Part shown: positions 51,150 to 60,170 of the stretch, piece after piece | Numbering within the stretch: position 1 is the stretch's first letter | How the letters are laid out: each line of letters begins with the position of its first letter | DNA from: Acerihabitans sp047324305 | Lineage (GTDB): Bacteria > Pseudomonadota > Gammaproteobacteria > Enterobacterales > Enterobacteriaceae | NCBI RefSeq assembly: GCF_047324305.1 | Contig: NZ_CP178740.1 | Span: 1,116,001-1,180,000 of the forward strand | DNA length: 64,000 nucleotides | Reading direction: 5' to 3' | Position numbers and translations under genes: made by a program | Notes under the pieces: generated by a model | Databases searched by the model: none | The model's input: only the letters and a program-made list of their open reading frames with translations | What the model was told of the DNA's origin: nothing

Positions 51150-51761
51150 ATGCGAACCGGACGACCCAGACAGTTTGATCGCGACGAAGCCGTGCGCCAG
51201 GCAATGCATCTGTTCTGGGAATATGGTTATGAATCAACGTCATTGACGCAACTGAAAGCGGCTATCGGCCGCGGCATCACCGCACCCAGTTTTTATGCCG
51301 CCTTTGGTTCAAAAGAAGGGCTTTTTCGTGAAGCGGTGGCCTGTTACCTGGCCACGCACGGGCGCGTCACCGAGCCGCTTTGGGATCCGGCACTGCCGCC
51401 TCGCCAGGCCATTGAGCGGGCGTTGTCGGATTCCGCCCGCATGCAGTGCGAACCCGGGCATCCCAAAGGGTGCATGGTGGCGCTCGGCGTCATGTCTGCC
51501 GGCTCCCCCGAGTACAACCCGGTGCTCAAACCGCTTGCCGATTCCCGCAACCGCACACGCACCGGATTGAGAAACTGTGTTAACAGAGCTATCAGCTCAG
51601 GAGAACTGCGGGGAGAGACCGGTACGCAGGCCCTGGTGGTTATTTTTGACAGCTTCCTGCTGGGGATATCCACGCTGGCGCGCGACGGCATACCCCTGAG
51701 CGATATCGAAGGGGCGATTGCCCAGATTATGACCTTGTGGGATGCGGCGTCCGCCAGTTAG
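51150..51761 (+). CDS. TetR-family transcriptional repressor
   Basis: A 203-residue repressor beginning MRTGRPRQFDRDEAVRQAM, with the helix-turn-helix at LFWEYGYESTSLTQLKAAI followed by ITAPSFYAAFGSKEGLFREAV. The GRPRxFD start is common among regulators of quinone or efflux genes. The C-terminal ligand domain is not recognised specifically. It is divergent from the MFS gene and very likely represses it. GGAGAG precedes the ATG. Confidence 0.88.
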   Translation: MRTGRPRQFDRDEAVRQAMHLFWEYGYESTSLTQLKAAIGRGITAPSFYAAFGSKEGLFREAVACYLATHGRVTEPLWDPALPPRQAIERALSDSARMQCEPGHPKGCMVALGVMSAGSPEYNPVLKPLADSRNRTRTGLRNCVNRAISSGELRGETGTQALVVIFDSFLLGISTLARDGIPLSDIEGAIAQIMTLWDAASAS

Positions 51762-51842
51762 CCCAAGAGGTTTCAGGCGGCTCTCCGCGCAGCCAGCACG
51801 GCTGGCCGCCTTGCGCCGGCAGGCGCCCCTGCCGTAAGGGGA

Positions 51843-53738
51843 CTATACCTCGATCTCGGCCTCGTCGCCTTTTTCCTGCAGCCAGTTGCGCCGGTCTTCC
51901 GAGCGTTTTTTCGCCAGCAGCATATCCATCATCGCCAGCGTCTGCTGCATATCCTCGTCGTTGATGGTGAGCTGCACCAGGCGGCGGGTGTTGGGATCGA
52001 GCGTGGTCTCGCGCAGCTGCAGCGGGTTCATTTCCCCCAGCCCTTTAAAGCGCTGCACGTTCGGGGTGCCTTTTTTGCGTTTCAGTTGCTCGAGCACGCC
52101 GGCTTTTTCGCCTTCGTCCAGGGCATAAAACACTTCCTTGCCCAGATCGATACGGTACAACGGCGGCATGGCGACATACACATGGCCTTCCTTCACCACC
52201 GCGCGGAAATGGCGCACAAACAGCGCGCACAGCAGGGTGGCGATATGCAGGCCGTCGGAGTCGGCGTCGGCCAGGATGCAAATCTTACCGTAGCGCAGCT
52301 GGCTTAAATCATCGCTATCCGGATCAATGCCGATCGCCACCGAAATATCATGCACTTCCTGCGACGCCAGCACTTCATCCGAGGAGACTTCCCAGGTGTT
52401 GAGGATCTTGCCCTTCAGCGGCATGATCGCCTGGTATTCCCGATCGCGCGCCTGCTTGGCCGACCCGCCGGCGGAGTCCCCTTCCACCAGGAACAGCTCG
52501 GTGCGCGCCAGATCCTGCGCGGTGCAATCCGCCAGTTTCCCCGGCAGCGCCGGGCCGCTGGTCAACTTCTTGCGCACCACTTTTTTCGAGGCGCGCAAAC
52601 GCCGCTGGGCGCTGGCCACCGCCAGTTCCGCCAGCTGTTCGGCTACCTGGGTATTTTGATTCAGCCACAGGCTGAAGGCATCCTTCACCACGCCGGAGAC
52701 AAACGCGGCGCACTGGCGGGAAGACAAACGCTCCTTGGTCTGGCCGGCAAACTGCGGATCCTGCATTTTCACCGACAGCACATAGGCGCAGCGCTCCCAG
52801 ATATCTTCCGCCGACAGCTTAACGCCGCGCGGCAGGATATTGCGGTATTCGCAAAACTCGCGCATGGCGTCCAGGAGGCCCTGGCGCAGCCCGTTGACAT
52901 GGGTGCCGCCCTGGGGGGTGGGGATCAGGTTAACATAGCTTTCGGTCAGCAGCTCGCCGCCCTCGGGCAGCCAGAGCAGGGCCCAGTCGACGGTTTCGGT
53001 ATCGCTGGCAAAGGCGCCGGTAAACGGCGCCTCGGGCAGGGTAATCAGCCCGTTGATCGCCTGGTTAAGGTAGTCGGTCAGGCCGGAGGCGTAGCACCAG
53101 CGGTGCTCCGTGTTATTAACCTGATCGGTAAAGACTATTTCCACGCCGGGACAAAGCACCGCCTTCGCTTTGAGCAAATGGGCCAGCCGGGAGGCTGAAA
53201 AACGCGGGCTGTCGAAGAACTGCGGATCGGGCCAGAAATGCACGCTGGTGCCGGTGTTGCGTTTGCCGCAGGTGCCGATGATCGACAGATCCTCGACCTT
53301 ATCGCCGTTTTCGAACGCGATGGCGTAGATGTTGCCGTCGCGGCGCACCGTCACATCCACCCGGGTAGACAGGGCATTGACCACTGAAATACCCACACCG
53401 TGCAGGCCGCCGGAGAACTGGTAGCTTTTGTTGGAGAATTTACCGCCCGCATGCAGGCGGCACATAATCAGCTCGACCGCCGGCACCCCCTCCTCGGTAT
53501 GGATATCCACCGGCATGCCGCGGCCGTCGTCGGTCACTTCCAGGGATTGATCGGCATATAACACCACGTCGATACGCCGGGCATGGCCCGCCAGCGCTTC
53601 GTCGACGCTATTGTCGATGACCTCCTGGCCCAGATGGTTGGGCCGGGTGGTGTCCGTGTACATGCCGGGACGACGACGTACCGGCTCCAGTCCGCTTAAT
53701 ACTTCTATCGCATCGGCGTTATAGCTTGATTGAGTCAT
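51843..53738 (-). CDS. parE: DNA topoisomerase IV subunit B ParE
   Basis: ATPase subunit of topoisomerase IV, 631 residues (E. coli 630). The GHKL ATP site is in VDEALAGHARRIDVV and DDGRGMPVDIH; GLHGVGISVVNALS is conserved. TOPRIM motifs are VEGDSAGGSAKQARDREYQA and ILADADSDGLHIATLL, and MPLKGKILNTWEV is the quinolone region without an evident resistance change. It heads the order parE-yqiA-cpdA-yqiB-nudF in the minus direction. Confidence 0.97.
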   Translation of the reverse strand: MTQSSYNADAIEVLSGLEPVRRRPGMYTDTTRPNHLGQEVIDNSVDEALAGHARRIDVVLYADQSLEVTDDGRGMPVDIHTEEGVPAVELIMCRLHAGGKFSNKSYQFSGGLHGVGISVVNALSTRVDVTVRRDGNIYAIAFENGDKVEDLSIIGTCGKRNTGTSVHFWPDPQFFDSPRFSASRLAHLLKAKAVLCPGVEIVFTDQVNNTEHRWCYASGLTDYLNQAINGLITLPEAPFTGAFASDTETVDWALLWLPEGGELLTESYVNLIPTPQGGTHVNGLRQGLLDAMREFCEYRNILPRGVKLSAEDIWERCAYVLSVKMQDPQFAGQTKERLSSRQCAAFVSGVVKDAFSLWLNQNTQVAEQLAELAVASAQRRLRASKKVVRKKLTSGPALPGKLADCTAQDLARTELFLVEGDSAGGSAKQARDREYQAIMPLKGKILNTWEVSSDEVLASQEVHDISVAIGIDPDSDDLSQLRYGKICILADADSDGLHIATLLCALFVRHFRAVVKEGHVYVAMPPLYRIDLGKEVFYALDEGEKAGVLEQLKRKKGTPNVQRFKGLGEMNPLQLRETTLDPNTRRLVQLTINDEDMQQTLAMMDMLLAKKRSEDRRNWLQEKGDEAEIEV

Positions 53739-53833
53739 GGCTTAAAGTATATTTCGTGACAAATTGTTGGAGAGCCTACCGCAAAGGACACCCCCTCGGG
53801 AAGCGTTATTCGCGCGGCTCAAACGGCGGCGAT

Positions 53834-54415
53834 TCAGACTTTATTCAGCCCCAGGAAATCAATTATGGGAGAGAAAAAATGCTCGAACCCGACAAAGGCG
53901 TGATTCCCGCCCGATTCCACGGTCTGGCGGCAGTGGGTGTAATACTCCTGCGCCTGCCGGTAATCAAGGATCTCGTCGCCTGTTTGCTGCAGCAACCAGA
54001 TAAGGTCCGGCGATTCCAGCCTGTCGACATGCATCAGCTTCAGGTCGTAGACATGGCGAGACTCTAGCACATAATGTTGGCCGGTGTAGGGATTCTCATT
54101 CTTGCCCAGGAACTCCGCCAGCAGCTCGAACGGCCGCACCGCGGGGTTAACCACCACGGCGGGCAGCATAAAGGATTGGGACAGCCAGGTGGCATAATAA
54201 CCGCCCAGGGACGACCCGACAATGCCCAGCGGTTCGCCGGCCCGGTCAAGGACCAGCGACTCGATCATGTCGGCCGCGTCGGCGGGATAGACCGGCAACT
54301 GCGGGACGATCATCTCGATATCGGGATGATGCCGGGCGAGCCAGGCCTTGAAAGACGTGGCCTTGGCCGAGGCGGGGGAACTGTTGAAACCATGAAGATA
54401 AAGCAGGACCGCCAT
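53834..54415 (-). CDS. yqiA: Esterase YqiA
   Basis: A 193-residue UPF0227 alpha/beta hydrolase with acyl-CoA thioesterase/esterase activity in E. coli. YLHGFNSSPASAKA begins the family motif, LGIVGSSLGGYYATWL holds the nucleophile serine, and GGNHAFVGFE the catalytic histidine. I chose the ATG at 54415, which overlaps the cpdA stop by one base (TGATG). A TTG at 54418 is the only alternative. Confidence 0.93.
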   Translation of the reverse strand: MAVLLYLHGFNSSPASAKATSFKAWLARHHPDIEMIVPQLPVYPADAADMIESLVLDRAGEPLGIVGSSLGGYYATWLSQSFMLPAVVVNPAVRPFELLAEFLGKNENPYTGQHYVLESRHVYDLKLMHVDRLESPDLIWLLQQTGDEILDYRQAQEYYTHCRQTVESGGNHAFVGFEHFFSPIIDFLGLNKV

Positions 54416-55242
54416 CAATAGCCTTCCGAATCCGTGTCGGGCAGATACTCGTCGCCGGATAACCGATGGACCTCGGTCGACAACGTGCCGTCAGGATGCA
54501 AATCGAGATAACGCCAGCCGGGCCCGACGGAATCGATAGTAAAATTGGTGCAGTGCGGTTTGAACTGCACGCAGGTGGACGGCGAGGCCAAAACGCGCCG
54601 GCCCTGCCAGTCGACATCCAGTTCCTGGTGTATATGGCCGCACAGCAGCGTGGTTACCCTGGGAAACCTGGCCAGCGTCGCCGCCAGCATATGCGCGTTG
54701 CGCAGGCTATGCTGGTCAAGCCAGATGCAGCCGGACGCGAACGGATGGTGATGCAGCAGCAGCAGCGTATAGCGCTCGGGCTGCGAGTCCAGGGCCTTTT
54801 CCAGCCATTCAAGCTGATAATCGCTCAGTTCGCCGTGCGGTACGCCGAACACCTGGCTGTCAAGCAGCACCAGTTGCCATTGATCGCCGAGCAGCACATG
54901 TTTCGACGGCGATATTCCGCCGTCCGCCAAGGCCTTGACCATTGCCGGCTGGTAATCATGATTGCCTGGTAACCAGACGCAGGGCGCGGGCAACCGCGTA
55001 ATGCCCCTGGCGAAGTGCTGGTAGGCCTCAAGGGAATGGTCCTGGGCCAAATCACCTGTCGCGACCACCAAATCGTAATGATGACGTTCAGCTTCAACCG
55101 CGTCCAATACCGCGCAATAGCTACGGTAGGTATTCACCCCGAGCAGCGCCTCATCCTCACCGGCAAACAAATGAGTGTCTGTGATCTGTAAAATCCTGAT
55201 AATGGCCCCATTCGCCACAGGAAGTGTCAACAGGCTTTCCAA
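54415..55242 (-). CDS. cpdA: 3',5'-cyclic-AMP phosphodiesterase CpdA
   Basis: Metallophosphoesterase, 275 residues, hydrolysing cAMP and so limiting CRP activity. All metal motifs are present: ITDTHLF, VATGDLAQD, LPGNHDYQP, LLLHHHPF and LLCGHIHQE. It starts at a TTG (reading MESLLTLP), as the E. coli homologue begins with the same residues. It overlaps yqiA by one base. Confidence 0.95.
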   Translation of the reverse strand: MESLLTLPVANGAIIRILQITDTHLFAGEDEALLGVNTYRSYCAVLDAVEAERHHYDLVVATGDLAQDHSLEAYQHFARGITRLPAPCVWLPGNHDYQPAMVKALADGGISPSKHVLLGDQWQLVLLDSQVFGVPHGELSDYQLEWLEKALDSQPERYTLLLLHHHPFASGCIWLDQHSLRNAHMLAATLARFPRVTTLLCGHIHQELDVDWQGRRVLASPSTCVQFKPHCTNFTIDSVGPGWRYLDLHPDGTLSTEVHRLSGDEYLPDTDSEGY

Positions 55243-55269
55243 AGGGTATCCTTGGTTATTGAAATCTGC

Positions 55270-55695
55270 CTAACAAACGGGAACCGCCATCGCCCCATAC
55301 GCTAAACAATAGCGTAGCCAATCCGCAAGGAATTGGTTGATTTGATGTTTTTCGTCACGTTGGTGTAACTTTTTATTAGGGTAATCATACCTTGCCTTGA
55401 AACGATAGATCTGCTGACTGGAACACACTTCCGCAACCATGGCGTCCCGGTACAGCCGCACGCTCATGGACGGCAGGCTCCAGTAGCTGACCAGCGGTTC
55501 GGTCTGGAGTATCTGCACCAGGGTGGTGTAACGCGTCGCCTCCAGTATGGTCAGGCGATAGCTGGCGCCGTTGACCTGATAGGTTATGGCGTCCCCCACC
55601 TCGTTGGTGCGCGGCAACAGCCGGCGCAGCTGGGCGAAATTGGTCTCGCACAGGCGCATCATTTCAGGAAAATCAGGGGTGTAGCGCTTGATCAT
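55270..55695 (-). CDS. yqiB: DUF1249 protein YqiB
   Basis: A 141-residue conserved protein of unknown function, matching E. coli YqiB almost throughout (KRYTPDFPEMMRLCETNF; WSLPSMSVRLYRDAMVAEVC; YPNKKLHQRDEKHQINQFL). The ATG at 55695 overlaps the nudF stop by one base, so it is translationally coupled. An upstream ATG within nudF is possible but not conserved. The position between nudF and cpdA is fixed across enterobacteria. Confidence 0.93.
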   Translation of the reverse strand: MIKRYTPDFPEMMRLCETNFAQLRRLLPRTNEVGDAITYQVNGASYRLTILEATRYTTLVQILQTEPLVSYWSLPSMSVRLYRDAMVAEVCSSQQIYRFKARYDYPNKKLHQRDEKHQINQFLADWLRYCLAYGAMAVPVC

Positions 55696-56327
55696 TAATC
55701 GGCCCACTCTTTTCGTAAGGATTCATGGTGTAGTGCCAGCCATTGCAGGGCAATGACGGAGGCCGCGTTATCGATAATCCCTTCCTCAACCCAACGGTAA
55801 GCCTGCTCCCGGCTGACCACGTGAAGACGGATATCTTCGTTTTCTTCCACCAATCCGTGGATACCTTCGGCCAGCTGCGCGTCCACCTCGCCGGCCATAA
55901 TCGTCAAGCGTTCGCTGGTGCCGCCCGGACTTGCCAGATAGCTTAGCAGCAGTTTGCAACGGCCGATGTCCAGCCCCGCCTCCTCAATGGACTCCCGCCG
56001 CGCCACCTGTTCGTGCGATTCGCCAGGCTCGATCATACCGGCTACCAGCTCCAACAGCCAGGGGGTCGGACTGCTATCATAAGAGGCAATACGAATTTGT
56101 TCCAACAATACAACTTCATCTCGCACCGGATCATAGGGTAACAATACCACGGCATGTCCGCGCTCTAAAATTTCCCGCCGCACCTCGCCGCTCATCTCGC
56201 CGTTAAACAGGCGATGGCGGAACCGATACAACTCCAGGGAAAAAAATCCACGGTAAAGCGTTTCGCGTGCAATAATTTCTACATCATTTTTACCAAATGT
56301 TACCGGTGAGGGTGTGGACGAAACCAT
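55695..56327 (-). CDS. nudF: ADP-ribose pyrophosphatase NudF
   Basis: Nudix hydrolase of 210 residues that splits ADP-ribose to AMP and ribose-5-phosphate. The Nudix box is complete: GMIEPGESHEQVARRESIEEAGLDI. The N-terminal YRGFFSLELYRFRHRLF is characteristic. It is first gene of the nudF-yqiB-cpdA-yqiA operon and divergent from tolC (221-base gap). Confidence 0.95.
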   Translation of the reverse strand: MVSSTPSPVTFGKNDVEIIARETLYRGFFSLELYRFRHRLFNGEMSGEVRREILERGHAVVLLPYDPVRDEVVLLEQIRIASYDSSPTPWLLELVAGMIEPGESHEQVARRESIEEAGLDIGRCKLLLSYLASPGGTSERLTIMAGEVDAQLAEGIHGLVEENEDIRLHVVSREQAYRWVEEGIIDNAASVIALQWLALHHESLRKEWAD

Positions 56328-56548
56328 GGAAACGACTCCTTTTGGGATGATTTGTCAGTAGCGACGGCGTCAGGCAATCACTTTTCTCGCTAATTAGGTG
56401 GATTGTGATAAATTTTATCCCACAGATTCAAGATGGCACATTAAGCCACCACCTACTTCTGGCGGACTCTGGTAGAATCGTGCACTATTTCATGGCTCAT
56501 TATCGCCAGCGCTACCATAGCAATTTTGCTGTATCAAAAGGAATGCAA

Positions 56549-58078
56549 ATGAAGAAACTGCTCCCCCTTCTTATCGGACTCGGCCTCGGCGGCTTCAGTG
56601 CGTTAAGTCAGGCAGAAAATCTGCTACAGGTATATCAGCAGGCGCGGTTGTCCAACCCGGATCTGCGGCAATCCGCGGCCGATCGCGACGCGGCATTTGA
56701 AAAAATCAACGAAGCGCGCAGTCCGTTGTTGCCACAGCTCGGGCTGGGGGCGGATTATACGTATAGTCAAGGCGCCCGTGATAGCAAAGACATCAATTCC
56801 GGCGTTGCCAGCGGGTCGCTGCAGCTGACCCAGACCATCTTCGATATGTCGAAATGGCGCGCGCTGACCATTCAGGAAAAAACCGCCGGCGTCCAGGACG
56901 TCTCTTACCAGGCCGCCCAGCAGACCTTAATCCTGAATACCGCCACCGCCTATTTTAACGTATTAAGCGCCATTGACGCGCTGTCTTATACCGAGGCGCA
57001 GAAACAGTCGATTTACCGCGAACTGGATCAAACCACCCAGCGTTTTAACGTCGGCCTGGTGGCGATTACCGATGTGCAGAACGCCCGCGCCCAGTATGAC
57101 CAGGTGCTGGCCGACGAGGTCACCGCCCGCAACACGCTGGACAACGCGCTGGAAAGCCTGCGCCAGATAAGCGGCAACTTTTATCCGCAGCTGGCCTCGC
57201 TTAACGTGCAGCGCTTCAAGGCTGAACGTCCCCAGCCCATCGCCGGCCTGCTGAAACAGGCGGAAACACGTAACCTGAACCTGTTAAGCGCCCGCCTGTC
57301 GCAGGATGTGGCGCGCGAGAATATCCGTTATTACGAAACCGGCCATTACCCGACCCTGAGCCTGAATGCCGAGTCGTCGGTGACCAATACCGATTATAAC
57401 GGATCCAGGACAAATAATGATCCGACTTACGCAAACCGGCGTGTCGGCCAGAACTCTATCGGCCTGAGCCTGAACGTGCCGATTTACTCCGGCGGTTCGG
57501 TGACCTCGCAGGTAAAACAGGCGCAGTACAGTTTCGTCAGCGCCAGCGAACAGTTGGAAAGCGCGCATCGCAGCGCGGTGCAGACCGTACGTTCTTCCTT
57601 TAATAATATTTCCGCCTCCGTCAGCTCCATCGACGCTTATGAACAGGCGGTCATTTCGGCGCAAAGCTCCCTGGACGCGTCCGAAGCTGGTTATGAAGTG
57701 GGCACCCGCACCATCGTCGACGTGCTGGACGCCACCACCACGCTCTATAACGCCAAGCGGCAGCTGTCGGATGCGCGTTATACCTATGTCATCAATCAGC
57801 TGAACCTGAAACAGGCCCTCGGCACCCTGAATGAAGGCGATATCCAGGCGCTTAACGCTTCCCTCGGCCAGCAGATTGCCACCAGTCCCGAACAGGTGGC
57901 GCCGGAAAATCCGTCCCAGGTCGCCAAGGCCGAAGGCGTCAGCCCGAGCCAGACTGCCAACGCGCCGCGCGCCAACCAAAGCCAGGAGCAGGCGACACGC
58001 CCCCAGGCCGCGACGGTCAGCGCCACCGCGCCGGTTAATTCCAGCTCCGCCACCGGCCGCAATCCCTTCAGGCATTAA
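56549..58078 (+). CDS. tolC: Outer-membrane efflux channel TolC
   Basis: Trimeric outer-membrane and periplasmic tunnel for multidrug efflux and type I secretion. The 509 residues (E. coli 493) have a signal peptide ending ALSQA, then ENLLQVYQQARLSNPDLRQS, tip aspartates and the GTRTIVDVLDATTTLYNAKRQLSDARY repeat. A slightly long, alanine/serine-rich C-terminal tail (after residue 450) accounts for the extra length. AAGGA is well spaced for the ATG at 56549, preferred over 56543. Confidence 0.96.
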   Translation: MKKLLPLLIGLGLGGFSALSQAENLLQVYQQARLSNPDLRQSAADRDAAFEKINEARSPLLPQLGLGADYTYSQGARDSKDINSGVASGSLQLTQTIFDMSKWRALTIQEKTAGVQDVSYQAAQQTLILNTATAYFNVLSAIDALSYTEAQKQSIYRELDQTTQRFNVGLVAITDVQNARAQYDQVLADEVTARNTLDNALESLRQISGNFYPQLASLNVQRFKAERPQPIAGLLKQAETRNLNLLSARLSQDVARENIRYYETGHYPTLSLNAESSVTNTDYNGSRTNNDPTYANRRVGQNSIGLSLNVPIYSGGSVTSQVKQAQYSFVSASEQLESAHRSAVQTVRSSFNNISASVSSIDAYEQAVISAQSSLDASEAGYEVGTRTIVDVLDATTTLYNAKRQLSDARYTYVINQLNLKQALGTLNEGDIQALNASLGQQIATSPEQVAPENPSQVAKAEGVSPSQTANAPRANQSQEQATRPQAATVSATAPVNSSSATGRNPFRH

Positions 58079-58085
58079 GCGTTTT

Positions 58086-58110
58086 CCAGGCGGGCAGCCC
58101 GCCCGCCTGG
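58086..58110 (+). terminator. Hairpin after tolC
   Basis: CCAGGCGGG and CCCGCCTGG arms (nine perfect pairs, seven-base loop) start 8 bases after the tolC stop. There is no U run after the stem, so it is a weak or RNase-protecting terminator candidate. Confidence 0.4.
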
Positions 58111-58273
58111 CCCCTCCGGCGACATCCCGCCTTTCCGCCGCGATCCCACCTTTATGTATAACTATGTAAAGATGTTTCCGCAGTCGCCGCCGATGCTTCT
58201 TATTTAGGCATTTTTACCCTATTCTTAGAGCGTATCTCCGGGAATGTTAAATCGTTAATAAAGCAGGAAAATA

Positions 58274-58957
58274 ATGAAACGGACAAAAGACATTAACCAC
58301 GCCAGTTTCCGCAAGCAATGGCGTGCCTGCCGCATGGCGCCGGTCGCGCTGGCGGTCGGCGCGGTGTTTATGCTGGCCGGCTGCGAGAAAAGCGACGAGA
58401 ACGTGTCGCTGTATCAAAACAGCGATGACTGTACCCGCGCCAATCCGTCCATGAGCGAGCAGTGCACCACCGCGTTTAACAACGCGCAGAAAGAGGCGGT
58501 GAAAACCGCGCCCAAATACGCCTCGCGCGAAGACTGCGTCGCCGAATTCGGCGAAGGGCAATGTACCCAGGCCCCCGCCCAGGCCGGCGTGGCCGCCGAA
58601 TCGCAGCAAAGCGGCAGTTTCTGGATGCCCCTGATGGCCGGCTATATGATGGGCCGCATGATGGGCGGCGGCGGTTATGCGCAGCAGCCGCTGTTCACGT
58701 CGCGCGCGCCCAACAGCCCGGCGAACGGCAAGTTTGTCGACGCCACCGGCCGTAACTACGGCCCCGCCACTACCGGGCGCAGCATGAATGTGCCGAAAAC
58801 CGCCATGGCGCCCAAGACGCCGACCACCAATACCGTCACGCGCGGCGGCTTCGGCGAAACGGTGGCGAAACAGAACGCCACCATGCAGCGCAGCAGCAGC
58901 ACCGCGCCACGTCGCAGCAGCACCGCGCCACGTCGCAGCATGAGCATTGGCGGCTAA
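58274..58957 (+). CDS. ygiB: DUF1190 lipoprotein-like protein YgiB
   Basis: A 227-residue protein that matches E. coli YgiB. The N-terminus has a hydrophobic stretch and a possible lipobox LAGC, so it is probably a membrane-bound lipoprotein. GYMMGRMMGGGGYAQQPLF is typical. The C-terminus contains a duplicated unit SSTAPRR coded by a perfect 21-base tandem repeat. It precedes ygiC by 7 bases and is co-transcribed with it. AGGA precedes the ATG. Confidence 0.93.
   Translation: MKRTKDINHASFRKQWRACRMAPVALAVGAVFMLAGCEKSDENVSLYQNSDDCTRANPSMSEQCTTAFNNAQKEAVKTAPKYASREDCVAEFGEGQCTQAPAQAGVAAESQQSGSFWMPLMAGYMMGRMMGGGGYAQQPLFTSRAPNSPANGKFVDATGRNYGPATTGRSMNVPKTAMAPKTPTTNTVTRGGFGETVAKQNATMQRSSSTAPRRSSTAPRRSMSIGG
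58900..58940 (+). repeat. 21-base tandem duplication near the end of ygiB
   Basis: The unit AGCAGCACCGCGCCACGTCGC occurs twice in a row, coding the repeated SSTAPRR. Being in frame, its copy number can change by slippage without disrupting the gene. Confidence 0.6.
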
Positions 58958-58964
58958 GCGGGAC

Positions 58965-60125
58965 ATGAAACGAGTTACCCTGAACGAACGCCCGGACTGG
59001 CGCGAAAAAGCCGCCGAATATGGTTTTGAGTTCCATACCATGTACGGCGAGCCCTACTGGTGCGAGGATGCGTATTACCAATTTACGCTGGCGCAGATAG
59101 AAACGCTGGAGGATGTGACCGCCGAGCTGCATCAGATGTGCCTGAAAGTCGTGGCGAAAGTGGTGGACAGCGACGCGCTGCTGGCCAAATTCCGCATCCC
59201 CAAGCATACCTGGCAATTTGTGCGCAACGCCTGGCATACCCAACAGCCCTCGCTCTACTCCCGTCTGGATTTAGTCTATGACGGCCGGCAGCCGCCAAAA
59301 CTGCTGGAAAATAACGCCGATACCCCCTCGTCCCTGTATGAAGCCGCTTTTTTCCAGTGGATTTGGCTTGAGGATCAGATCAAGTCCGGCCAGCTGCCGG
59401 CCGGGGCCGACCAATATAACAGCCTGCAGGAAAAGCTGATCGAACGCTTCCGGGAGCTCAAGGAGCAGCATGGTTTCAGCTTGCTGCATTTTGCCTGCTG
59501 CCAGGATACCACCGAGGATCGCGGCACGGTGCAGTACCTGCAGGACTGCGCGCTGGAGGCGGAATTACCCAATGATTTTCTGTTTATCGAGGAAATCGGC
59601 CTGGGCGAAAGAGGCCAGTTTACCGACACTGAAAACCGGGTGATCGGCAATATGTTTAAGTTCTATCCGTGGGAATTCATGCTGCGGGAGATTTTCTCCA
59701 CCAAGCTTGAGGACGCGGGGGTGCGCTGGCTGGAACCGGCTTGGAAAAGCATTATCTCCAACAAGGCGCTGCTGCCGATGTTATGGGAAATGTTCCCGGG
59801 GCATCCCAACCTGCTGCCGGCCTATTTTGCCGAAGACAACCCGCCGCCGATGGATCACTATGTGGTGAAGCCGCTGTTTTCCCGCGAAGGCGCCAATATC
59901 CGCATCGTCGAAAACGGCAAGGAAACCGCCCGCGTGGACGGGCCTTATGGCGAAGAAGGCACCATCGTGCAGCAGTTTTGCCCGTTGCCGCGCTTCGGCG
60001 ACAGCTATACCGTTATCGGCAGCTGGCTGGTGAACGACAGGCCTTGCGGCATCGGCATCCGGGAAGATAAAGAACTGATCACCCAGGATCTGTCGCGCTT
60101 TTACCCGCATATTATCCTCGACTGA
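58965..60125 (+). CDS. ygiC: ATP-grasp ligase-like protein YgiC
   Basis: A 386-residue member of the glutathionylspermidine synthase C-terminal-like ATP-grasp family, the same length as E. coli YgiC. Conserved parts include RPDWREKAAEYGFEFHTMYG, KLLENNADTPSSLYEAAFFQ, and VKPLFSREGANI for ATP binding. The product is unknown; a peptide-spermidine ligase activity is suspected for the family. The ATG at 58965 starts the homology; the longer frame overlaps ygiB. Confidence 0.93.
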   Translation: MKRVTLNERPDWREKAAEYGFEFHTMYGEPYWCEDAYYQFTLAQIETLEDVTAELHQMCLKVVAKVVDSDALLAKFRIPKHTWQFVRNAWHTQQPSLYSRLDLVYDGRQPPKLLENNADTPSSLYEAAFFQWIWLEDQIKSGQLPAGADQYNSLQEKLIERFRELKEQHGFSLLHFACCQDTTEDRGTVQYLQDCALEAELPNDFLFIEEIGLGERGQFTDTENRVIGNMFKFYPWEFMLREIFSTKLEDAGVRWLEPAWKSIISNKALLPMLWEMFPGHPNLLPAYFAEDNPPPMDHYVVKPLFSREGANIRIVENGKETARVDGPYGEEGTIVQQFCPLPRFGDSYTVIGSWLVNDRPCGIGIREDKELITQDLSRFYPHIILD

Positions 60126-60170
60126 GCGCCCCAAAGCATACGCAGCGGTAGCGCCGCTGCGTAACAGCGT

